NCBI GenBank assembly: GCA_030619215.1
Contig: JAUXBV010000024.1
Location: forward strand, 1 to 13,882
DNA from: Fibrobacterota bacterium
Lineage (GTDB): Bacteria > Fibrobacterota > Chitinivibrionia > Chitinivibrionales > JANQEN01
Length of the DNA stretch: 13,882 nucleotides
Reading direction: 5' to 3'
The notes beneath the pieces were generated by a model, which ran no database searches, had not been told where the DNA came from, and saw only the letters and a list, made by a program, of their open reading frames with translations. The first letter of the stretch is position 1. Each line of letters begins with the position of its first letter. Position numbers and translations under genes: made by a program. Below, in pieces: positions 7,920-13,882 of this stretch.

Positions 7920-7949
7920 ATGTTGTTTAAGCGGTTTAACTCAAGGTGA
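7920..7949 (+). other. 9-codon ORF with strong ribosome-binding site
   Basis: TTGGAGGAG at 7908-7916 lies four to five bases before an ATG that opens MLFKRFNSR and then a TGA. It is the strongest Shine-Dalgarno in this intergenic region. It could be a leader peptide for the envelope operon starting 136 bases downstream, or a remnant of a decayed gene. There is no run of a single regulatory amino acid as in classical attenuators. Confidence 0.25.
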
Positions 7950-7970
7950 AAAATCAAGGCTTTTTTAAAG

Positions 7971-8024
7971 GTAATAAGTGCCTATTAATAAGTAATAATT
8001 GCCCATAATTTGTAAGTAATAAGG
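7971..8024 (+). repeat. Spaced direct repeats upstream of the envelope operon
   Basis: GTAATAAGTGCCTAT (7971-7985) and GTAATAATTGCCCAT (7992-8006) match at 13 of 15 positions, and a shorter third copy GTAATAAGG starts at 8016. The start-to-start distances are 21 and 24 bases, about two helical turns, which would put the copies on one face of the DNA. They end about 60 bases before the transglycosylase start codon, so they could be binding sites for a regulator. Confidence 0.4.
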
Positions 8025-8084
8025 AATATAAAACTTTATATAAAGCATTTTATAAAAAATTCTAATATAAACGGGAATTCTTCA

Positions 8085-9263
8085 ATGAAAAGTGCATTTT
8101 ATCTCTTATTTATCATAATAACAATGACTTATGCATCTGACGATGTGTCGGATTACCTGAAGAAACAGAATGAGGGGATAAGAAGCTTAAGGAAGCAGGA
8201 AAAGCAGGGGATGGAACAACAGAGGCGGGAGTTTAGAAAATATACCTATCAGTCAAGGGCAGAGTTTAATACATGGCATGCTTCACGTAAAAAAGAGCTT
8301 CAGGAGTTTAAAAAGCAGATAAAAAAATCCTGGGGAGAGTATGTCGAGCCTTCAAATAAGGTCTGGGTTGAATACAGTAAAGACAACACCTCGCTCGCCT
8401 CAGTGGATTTTGAAGAAGGTAAAGCAACGCTATCTGTGCTTGTAAATGCAGACGCTTCCAAAGAGCAGATTAAAGAAAAAATCGAAAAAGTGCTCGCCAG
8501 GGCGATTACGAGCAAGGGATCAAATGATTATAAGCCTGTTGAAGCGGAAAAGGCAAAGCCGCGGTTTTCAAAGCCCATTCTCGAAAAGCAGGTTGTTGAC
8601 AATGAGGGAGATGAAATAACGGTAATTGGTGTAAGCAAGTTTGCTCAGGGCCTTGTCGAAGAGGCAAAGACAACAAAGAGAGACGGCAGGTTGAAAGTAG
8701 AGGTAAGCTTTGATCTTGCCCCGGACCATCTCCGGAAGAGAATTGAACGGTTCCTGCCTTTCATAAAAAAATATTGCAAAAAATACGATCTCAATCTCGC
8801 CCGCGTGCTTGCCACAATTCATACTGAGTCGCAATTTAACCCAATGGCCATATCCTCTGCAAACGCAATAGGGCTTATGCAGCTTGTCCCGGTCTATGGG
8901 GGCCGCGAGGCATATAATTACGTGTATGGAACAGATGCAATTCCAAAAGAGAATTTCCTTTACAATCCAGAAAAAAATATTGAGCTTGGATGCGCCTATA
9001 TTTACCTGCTCAAAAATAGATATTTCCCCTCTGTTGAGAACGAGGAAAAGCAGCGCTACTGTACCATTTCAGCATACAATACAGGCCCGAATAATGTGGC
9101 GTACGCATTTACCGGAGAGAGGTCGGTAGGCGGCGCAGTGCCCGTTATTAACAAAATGGAGAGTCCGCAAAAGGTCTATAATCACCTGATACGGGAATTA
9201 CCATATAGGGAAACGCGGCGCTACCTTGCAGAGGTTACCGGGAGGATGAAGTTGTATAAATAA
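8085..9263 (+). CDS. MltC-like membrane/periplasmic lytic murein transglycosylase
   Basis: Lytic transglycosylases cleave the MurNAc-GlcNAc bond of peptidoglycan, forming 1,6-anhydro-MurNAc. The 392-residue protein has a signal peptide (about 1-18, ending TYAS) and a charged coiled-coil-like region at about 22-82. An MltC-type N-terminal domain follows (NKVWVEYSKD at 91-100, then DFEEGKATLSVLV), then a C-terminal SLT domain at about 214-392. Visible catalytic elements are HTESQFNP with E248 as the likely acid/base, GLMQ at 263-266 and AYNTG at 330-334. E. coli MltC is a lipoprotein, but here there is no lipobox Cys, so it is probably soluble periplasmic or held by the uncleaved signal. The ATG has only a weak GGGA upstream. 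It is the first gene of a four-gene operon, 41 bases before the next. Confidence 0.87.
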   Translation: MKSAFYLLFIIITMTYASDDVSDYLKKQNEGIRSLRKQEKQGMEQQRREFRKYTYQSRAEFNTWHASRKKELQEFKKQIKKSWGEYVEPSNKVWVEYSKDNTSLASVDFEEGKATLSVLVNADASKEQIKEKIEKVLARAITSKGSNDYKPVEAEKAKPRFSKPILEKQVVDNEGDEITVIGVSKFAQGLVEEAKTTKRDGRLKVEVSFDLAPDHLRKRIERFLPFIKKYCKKYDLNLARVLATIHTESQFNPMAISSANAIGLMQLVPVYGGREAYNYVYGTDAIPKENFLYNPEKNIELGCAYIYLLKNRYFPSVENEEKQRYCTISAYNTGPNNVAYAFTGERSVGGAVPVINKMESPQKVYNHLIRELPYRETRRYLAEVTGRMKLYK

Positions 9264-9278
9264 AAAACTCCTATAAAC

Positions 9279-9304
9279 CCTCTCTCCCGTTAACGGGAGA
9301 GGGG
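9279..9304 (+). repeat. GC-rich inverted repeat overlapping the next gene's translation start
   Basis: Twelve pairs plus one T-G wobble form a near-perfect stem centred on GTTAAC (CCTCTCTCCCGTT / AACGGGAGAGGGG). The 3' arm ends directly against an ATG at 9305 and contains the GGAG that would serve as its Shine-Dalgarno. There is no T-tract, so it is not a terminator. The sequence resembles the interspersed GC-rich palindromes scattered between genes in many Gram-negative genomes; whether it is repeated in this genome cannot be seen from one copy. Confidence 0.6.
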
Positions 9305-10630
9305 ATGAGGTTAAAAGTGAACAGAGCATTATATAAAAACAAACCAATACTTCTCATAGCAGCGATTCTAATATCAAGCTGCACCTCACTCTCTTTGCGT
9401 GAAAAGGGTAATACCGCCCCCTTATGGGTTAAAAACCACCCCATATCCCGAACCCATTTTATCGGAATAGGCAGTGCAAAGATTGAAGAAAACCTCTATG
9501 CAGCCCAGAAGCTTGCCCGCAACAGGGCTCTTCAGGATATTTCCGAGCAGATACAGGTTTCCATTGTATCCGATGTCAGCATCTATGCAAACTGCAAAAC
9601 GGTAAATAACAAACTGATTACAAACGAAACGCACAGGGAGAGAATAGCTGCTTTTTCCAATGCAGTCCTTGCCGACTGGGAAGAGAAAAGAACCTTTCAC
9701 AGCTCAAACGGTTATTTCTGGAGCAAGGTTGTGCTAAGCAAAAAGGAATACTACCGGCGTGTCAATGAAAAGATTACCAATGCAACCGAACGGCTCTGTG
9801 ATATTATTCACAACTCTGCGCAGGGAACTGCAAAGTTCCGGATTCATGCGCTTTACAAGGGATTCGAGATAATCGATGATTTCTTCGGCACGCCTCTCTC
9901 GGGCCGGGCCAATGGCAGGCAGGTGCTATTGAACAACGAGCTTGAGCGCTGCATGTCCCGGCTCCTCGAAAGTATTGAAATCAAGCCTACTGTACATCAG
10001 GTAACACTCACCTCAAAAGAGCCGGCTCCCCGTGCATTGGGAGTATACGTTTTTCTTGAAGGAGAGATTGACAAATCTTTAGATATATCATGGTCGGCAT
10101 CTAAAGGCAATGTAAGCCTGAAAAAATTTCCTGCAAAGGCGGACGGCATGCACCCTGTTTTAATCACCTCTCTTCCGGCTTCATCGGGAAACGTTACGAT
10201 CACGGCAACGCCGGATTTAAAAAACCTGACCTATGACCTCATACGGAGAAAGTTTATTCTCCCCTCCGGCTCTTTTACCATAAACCGCGATAAAGCGCAG
10301 GTGTTTATTGATAACAAAAACGGCTTTTGCTGGTCCCTTGCGGAAAGGCTTGAAGGCAGGTCTGCAATCACCATTGTATACAGCAGAAAAGAGGCGGAAT
10401 TCATACTTAAATCCGATTTTACAAAGGGAAACAACGCGGCCATTAAAAACAGTATACATGTAGCAAACGGCCATCTTTCAATAGTGCTTTGTGCAAATAG
10501 CGGCGAGGCTGTCCTGGACTACAATCGGACAATCCGGGCTACCGACGGCATTTCATCTGCCCGTGCCCTGGAGAATACACAGAAATACGCTCTTGATGTT
10601 GCAGTGAAAGAGGTTGAGCGGATTTTTTAA
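9305..10630 (+). CDS. LPP20-like lipoprotein of unknown function
   Basis: The 441-residue protein starts with a lipoprotein signal peptide: basic residues, a hydrophobic stretch at 14-24, and the lipobox ISSC with Cys26. It is probably anchored in the outer membrane facing the periplasm. Residues about 40-150 resemble the LPP20 lipoprotein domain (PLWVKNH, then FIGIGSAKI, then an AAQKLARNRALQDISEQIQ helix). The middle, about 235-325, looks beta-rich; the C-terminal part, 325-441, ends in a helix and is not recognised. Start choice: ATG at 9305 has GGAG five bases upstream, inside the hairpin arm. GTG at 9317, in frame, has GAGG six bases upstream outside it and still gives a good signal peptide, so it is a strong alternative. 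The next gene follows after 27 bases. Confidence 0.72.
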   Translation: MRLKVNRALYKNKPILLIAAILISSCTSLSLREKGNTAPLWVKNHPISRTHFIGIGSAKIEENLYAAQKLARNRALQDISEQIQVSIVSDVSIYANCKTVNNKLITNETHRERIAAFSNAVLADWEEKRTFHSSNGYFWSKVVLSKKEYYRRVNEKITNATERLCDIIHNSAQGTAKFRIHALYKGFEIIDDFFGTPLSGRANGRQVLLNNELERCMSRLLESIEIKPTVHQVTLTSKEPAPRALGVYVFLEGEIDKSLDISWSASKGNVSLKKFPAKADGMHPVLITSLPASSGNVTITATPDLKNLTYDLIRRKFILPSGSFTINRDKAQVFIDNKNGFCWSLAERLEGRSAITIVYSRKEAEFILKSDFTKGNNAAIKNSIHVANGHLSIVLCANSGEAVLDYNRTIRATDGISSARALENTQKYALDVAVKEVERIF

Positions 10631-10657
10631 TATAACGAGTGCAAAGGCATATAAAAA

Positions 10658-12076
10658 ATGCGACGAATCTTATCCACCATGGGTATCTTAACAACTGCGC
10701 TATCGCTATTTTCACAGCAACCTCAATATACCATTGACTCTTTTACTGCAAATGCCCGCTCAATCCCCGTTTCAGGCAACACCATTATCGAGCCTCTCTC
10801 CGGCGATACCCTCACCCGCATTGACGAGCCGCCCCAGCTCAATCCCGGAGAAATAATCCTTCGCCGCCGCTTTGGCCCCGATGAATACGGCCTCTACCTC
10901 GGCAAAAGAGACAAGGAGTCCTTTACCAGCCTTTCGGCTTTCGCACCGCCCCGGGGCCTTACCACCCGGAACTTCATGTACCGCAGGCTATACATGCAGG
11001 AAACCGACAACCCGAACATGGACATGACCAATGTATACTTTGACAATGATTATATCTACGTGGAAAACGCTGCAAAAATTTTCTACTTCGAAGGGGGCTG
11101 GAAAGAGATCCGCCTGATAGATCAGAGCGGTACAATGCTGTCCGTTACATCGTACCCGCTAAAGGCAACTGTTATTATTGACGGGGTTGAAAGGGGCGAA
11201 ACACCGCTGACAATCAAGACCCTGCCTGGCTCCTTTGTCATAGTAAAGGTAGTGAAAGAGGGATATTACCAGCGGGAATCGTTCCTGAACCTTTCTACTA
11301 CTCCGTATATGGAAAAAAATTTCATCCTGCAAAAGATGATAGAATCCACAGAAGGCGCCTACGTTAATCCGGAATCATATACCACGGAAGATGAAGAGAG
11401 CCTCAATGAGCTTGACAAGCAGATAATAAAGCTGAAAAATAAGATAGAGACACAAAGGGAGGAGAATGAAGAGGCCCTTACCCGGTTTGACAAAGAGTTC
11501 CCTCCGTTCCCTCCGCAGGGTGAATTTGAAAAGACCGCGGATTTCCTTCAGCGAAAAGAGCTCTACGAGCAGAAAAAAAAGAGCGGTAAGATGGCTGTCA
11601 TGCTCGAAGGCGAGCCAAAGGTTCACAAACTCGAAGGCGACCTCCATAAATTGACAAAATACCACGCGGAGATCGAAAACAGGCTTTACTACCAGTACCT
11701 GCCTGCAAACATTTTACATTTAAGCCGCTATGAACCTGACCTTGAATATTTTCCGGTTGATATCAGGGTTGATAAGGGCGGCCACAGCTTCACCTTTTCA
11801 GGGGTTATCCAGATACCGCTTTCCATGGCGCCGGAGTTTAAACAAAACCTCAGTGAAGGAAGGCTTAAGCTTACTTACAGAAACAGAATATTCAAACAGG
11901 AACAGGAAGCGGCTAAAACAAAAATTCTTTACGAGTATTCCAAGATAAGCGTTCTTTATAAGGGCGGAGAGCTTGTGCTTGAGGGAAAATGCACCTTCCC
12001 CGGCAGGAGTGAAGTTAGAGAGGCCGTTGCCGGGTTGCCTGAAGATACAACAAAGATCCAGGAGGAAGAAGAGTAA
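10658..12076 (+). CDS. Exported PEGA-domain protein with coiled coils
   Basis: The 472-residue protein has a signal peptide (about 1-19) with no lipobox. The region 60-155 is unrecognised. A PEGA domain lies at about 160-215 (SVTSYPLKATVIIDG, then GETPLTIKTLPGS, then VKEGYY); PEGA repeats are surface or cell-wall-associated beta domains with no catalytic role. Coiled-coil-rich segments at about 245-280 and 300-345 flank a proline-rich break (FPPFPPQ). After that break comes GEFEKTADFLQR at 288-299, like the FExTAEFxxR motif met in other exported proteins. The 350-460 region looks beta-rich, and the tail is acidic (QEEEE). AAAGG lies 10 bases before the ATG. It is coupled to the next gene by a 1-base overlap (TAATG). 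Confidence 0.72.
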   Translation: MRRILSTMGILTTALSLFSQQPQYTIDSFTANARSIPVSGNTIIEPLSGDTLTRIDEPPQLNPGEIILRRRFGPDEYGLYLGKRDKESFTSLSAFAPPRGLTTRNFMYRRLYMQETDNPNMDMTNVYFDNDYIYVENAAKIFYFEGGWKEIRLIDQSGTMLSVTSYPLKATVIIDGVERGETPLTIKTLPGSFVIVKVVKEGYYQRESFLNLSTTPYMEKNFILQKMIESTEGAYVNPESYTTEDEESLNELDKQIIKLKNKIETQREENEEALTRFDKEFPPFPPQGEFEKTADFLQRKELYEQKKKSGKMAVMLEGEPKVHKLEGDLHKLTKYHAEIENRLYYQYLPANILHLSRYEPDLEYFPVDIRVDKGGHSFTFSGVIQIPLSMAPEFKQNLSEGRLKLTYRNRIFKQEQEAAKTKILYEYSKISVLYKGGELVLEGKCTFPGRSEVREAVAGLPEDTTKIQEEEE

Positions 12077-13695
12077 TGCCAATGACACAAAGTGTTTTAA
12101 AGGTACTGATTCTACGGGTAATAATTATTACTCTCCTGGCTGCTTTGCCGTTATTTGCCACATTCGAATCCGACATGGAAACACTTGCCATGAATATGGC
12201 CAAAACACTTAAACTGTCTCCTCAAACATCAATCAGCATGACAACCATTCCGGAAGACAAGTCCTATATGCTGTCAATGGTTCCGGTCTTTAATGCAATA
12301 AAAAAGCACCTTACCCCTTATGTCAATGAGGTGCGGCTGCATTCCTTCCGCGGAGAGGAGAATGCCATACTTCGTTCAATGATTTTATCCGGCAGCTCGG
12401 AATACGCACCGATTAATATCCGTGAGCGCCGGGCGGATTCGCTTGTCCTTACCGGATCATACTACCTGATTGACGGCTCTTTTGATAAAGTAAACTTTAT
12501 AATCACGGTGATCAACCTTCAGTCTCAGACCCTTTTTCAAAGCCTTGAATACACCGTTTCAAAGACAGACTGCCCTCCCGCAATCAAACGTGAGATTTTC
12601 AGTAATCTTCATAATAAAGAGGCGTTTGCGGAAATTGAGTATCGTGGCCGGGTGATAAAAAAGCTAGACAACATCTTCAACAGCGCGAACAACAACCTTC
12701 TCGCTTATCCCGCCGAATACCGCTTTGACAAGCGGCATCCGTATGCAATTCAGTGGCAGGTTGACATCCTCAAAGAAATCATGTCGCTTAAATATGCCAT
12801 AAGCTTTAACCGGACCTGTAAAAACAGTATTATTCTCGAGCCTGCCGGTGCCCTGATTTTTATTCGCGATGGAAATGAGCGGCAGGTTGATAACGTTGTT
12901 GAAGGGGAGCCGCTTCTTCCCGCGGAATTTCTCGAAGAGTTCGACTCCCTCTATTACCTGCACTCCTCTCCCCACACCGGTGCTTCTCAAACACGACTTG
13001 AGAAAAAATGTTACGCCACCGTACGGGAAAAAACAATCCGGGATCGCATACATGAAACATTCAATACATACTATCCCGGGCTTTTTTCACCCTTTAACTA
13101 TGATATGCTTGACAAAATATTCGTTGAAAAGGCCCATCCCTCAATTCTCGTCGGCACCAAACTCTCTTCCGACCCCCGAACCGGCAGGGAGACGGTTACA
13201 TACCGGTGGCACTCGAAAAAGAGCTGGCTCATCGGCCTTCTCAAAGCGCACTTACAGAGAGAGCGCACATTTGACATTGACACCAGAGTAATGGGCGTTT
13301 TTAATGACAATCTCGATCCGCACCGCTACTGGGCGGTTATCCTGCAGAAATGGAACACAATGGACAGGCATGGAAAGGTTGTCTATGAAGACGACGGCTT
13401 CTTAATAGTCAACTTTGACTTCAGGGCTGATTTATCCCTGAAAGATTTTAAAGTACACTACCGCCTCTGGTTTTACAACTATCAGTATGATGATATTGAG
13501 CTCGGTATTGCACGCCATGAGAAGCTCGTGTATGATATAAACAAGCATTTTGTAAATGGAATGGGAGGTATTGATACTGAGCTGAAAAACGCGATGCGTG
13601 ATTTTATAATTGACAGGATCCGTATGGTAAACAGTGAATATACAAGCAAAAAGGTAACAGATAATAAGTCAGAAATACATGCAGGAAAACGATAA
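12076..13695 (+). CDS. Secreted protein of unknown function, weakly FlgO/CsgG-like N-terminal region
   Basis: The 539-residue protein begins with a long signal peptide or N-terminal anchor (hydrophobic 8-28). Residues 60-160 have the shape of the small alpha/beta domain found in FlgO- and CsgG-type envelope proteins: a conserved-looking RRADSLVLTGSYYLIDG at 118-134, then VNFIITVINLQSQTLFQS at 139-156. The match is by pattern only and is weak. The rest, about 190-539, is not recognised; 400-475 is rich in aromatic residues (WAVILQKW, FLIVNFDFRAD, YRLWFYNYQYDD), suggesting beta structure. No catalytic motif is visible. AGGAGG lies 10 bases before the ATG at 12076, which overlaps the previous stop by one base; a second ATG at 12082 is less well placed. 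It is the last operon gene in view; no terminator is evident after it. Confidence 0.75.
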   Translation: MPMTQSVLKVLILRVIIITLLAALPLFATFESDMETLAMNMAKTLKLSPQTSISMTTIPEDKSYMLSMVPVFNAIKKHLTPYVNEVRLHSFRGEENAILRSMILSGSSEYAPINIRERRADSLVLTGSYYLIDGSFDKVNFIITVINLQSQTLFQSLEYTVSKTDCPPAIKREIFSNLHNKEAFAEIEYRGRVIKKLDNIFNSANNNLLAYPAEYRFDKRHPYAIQWQVDILKEIMSLKYAISFNRTCKNSIILEPAGALIFIRDGNERQVDNVVEGEPLLPAEFLEEFDSLYYLHSSPHTGASQTRLEKKCYATVREKTIRDRIHETFNTYYPGLFSPFNYDMLDKIFVEKAHPSILVGTKLSSDPRTGRETVTYRWHSKKSWLIGLLKAHLQRERTFDIDTRVMGVFNDNLDPHRYWAVILQKWNTMDRHGKVVYEDDGFLIVNFDFRADLSLKDFKVHYRLWFYNYQYDDIELGIARHEKLVYDINKHFVNGMGGIDTELKNAMRDFIIDRIRMVNSEYTSKKVTDNKSEIHAGKR

Positions 13696-13723
13696 CCGAT
13701 GGAATTAATGACCTTTTTCAACG

Positions 13724-13735
13724 GCAGATATCTGC
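13724..13735. repeat. 12-bp palindrome
   Basis: GCAGATATCTGC is a perfect palindrome 28 bases after the last operon gene. There is no T-tract, so it does not look like a terminator. Its role is unknown. Confidence 0.3.
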
Positions 13736-13771
13736 TCTCTGCTTCTGTCAGAAAGGAGGGATGCGTAAAAA

Positions 13772-13811
13772 GAATAATTGTCAATAACCAATGGTCAATT
13801 GTCAATTATTC
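13772..13811. repeat. Imperfect AT-rich inverted repeat
   Basis: GAATAATTG (13772-13780) is the exact reverse complement of CAATTATTC (13803-13811). The arms continue imperfectly inward to about 18 bases each, around ATTGTCAAT-type words that also recur directly. The unit lies in the non-coding tail and resembles AT-rich intergenic interspersed repeats; only one copy is visible here. Confidence 0.4.
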
Positions 13812-13882
13812 ATTCTATTTCTTAAAGTTAAACCCTCTGGAAAATCTCTTTAACTATGAGATATATAATTATAAAAATTTTA

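Larger units (their letters stand above)
7404..8084. other. Gene-poor, AT-rich region with RNA-like and repeat elements
   Basis: This 681-bp region has no convincing long gene on either strand. It contains a promoter-hairpin-terminator unit at 7566-7697, an isolated strong ribosome-binding site with a 9-codon ORF at about 7911-7949, and spaced direct repeats at 7971-8024 just before the lytic transglycosylase gene. I see nothing recognisable in 7404-7560 or 7700-7900. Confidence 0.6.

Noticed and set aside
13754..13784. AGGAGG followed by ATG in the terminal non-coding region
   Set aside because: The ATG is only one base from AGGAGGG and the frame stops after eight codons.
13482..13805. 107-codon minus-strand ORF over the end of the last operon gene
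   Set aside because: Mostly antisense to a well-supported gene; its start lies in the AT-rich inverted repeat and no Shine-Dalgarno or family motif is seen.

Overview
The window looks like a chromosomal segment of a Gram-negative (diderm) bacterium of moderate GC content. Three things suggest this: a periplasmic MltC-type lytic transglycosylase, a lipoprotein with a clear lipobox, and several proteins exported by Sec signals. A bacterial geranylgeranylglyceryl-phosphate-synthase-family gene next to recA-alaS, together with LPP20-like and PEGA-domain envelope proteins, would fit the FCB/Fibrobacterota-like part of the tree. That placement is an inference from gene content, not a demonstrated assignment.

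Layout. (1) At 179-1360 (+) is an HD-GYP signalling protein whose HD dyad is degenerate (Phe-Asp). It converges with (2) a minus-strand operon, in transcription order recA (5909-4863), alaS (4819-2135) and a GGGP-synthase-family gene (2138-1374, GTG start). alaS and the synthase overlap by 4 bases. recX, often found between recA and alaS, is absent. (3) 5910-8084 is an AT-rich accessory interval. It holds a small DUF559-type nuclease-fold protein with altered active-site residues, a brnT-brnA toxin-antitoxin pair, and a 681-bp gene-poor stretch. That stretch contains a promoter, two tandem hairpins and a T-tract that together look like an unannotated small RNA of about 100 nt, then a 9-codon ORF with a strong ribosome-binding site, then spaced direct repeats. 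(4) 8085-13695 (+) is a tightly packed four-gene envelope operon: an MltC-like lytic transglycosylase, an LPP20-like lipoprotein, a PEGA-domain periplasmic protein with coiled coils, and a large secreted protein with a weakly FlgO/CsgG-like N-terminal region. The last 187 bases hold a short palindrome and an imperfect inverted repeat.

How the parts may work together. The recA operon combines housekeeping functions (DNA repair, tRNA charging) with a potential route to archaeal-type glycerol-1-phosphate ether lipids. The plus-strand operon is the best candidate for an undescribed system. A peptidoglycan-cutting enzyme is co-transcribed with an outer-membrane-type lipoprotein and two exported proteins of unknown role, which is the composition expected of a trans-envelope assembly or secretion apparatus. 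No function is shown by the sequence alone. I saw no rRNA, tRNA, CRISPR array or insertion sequence.
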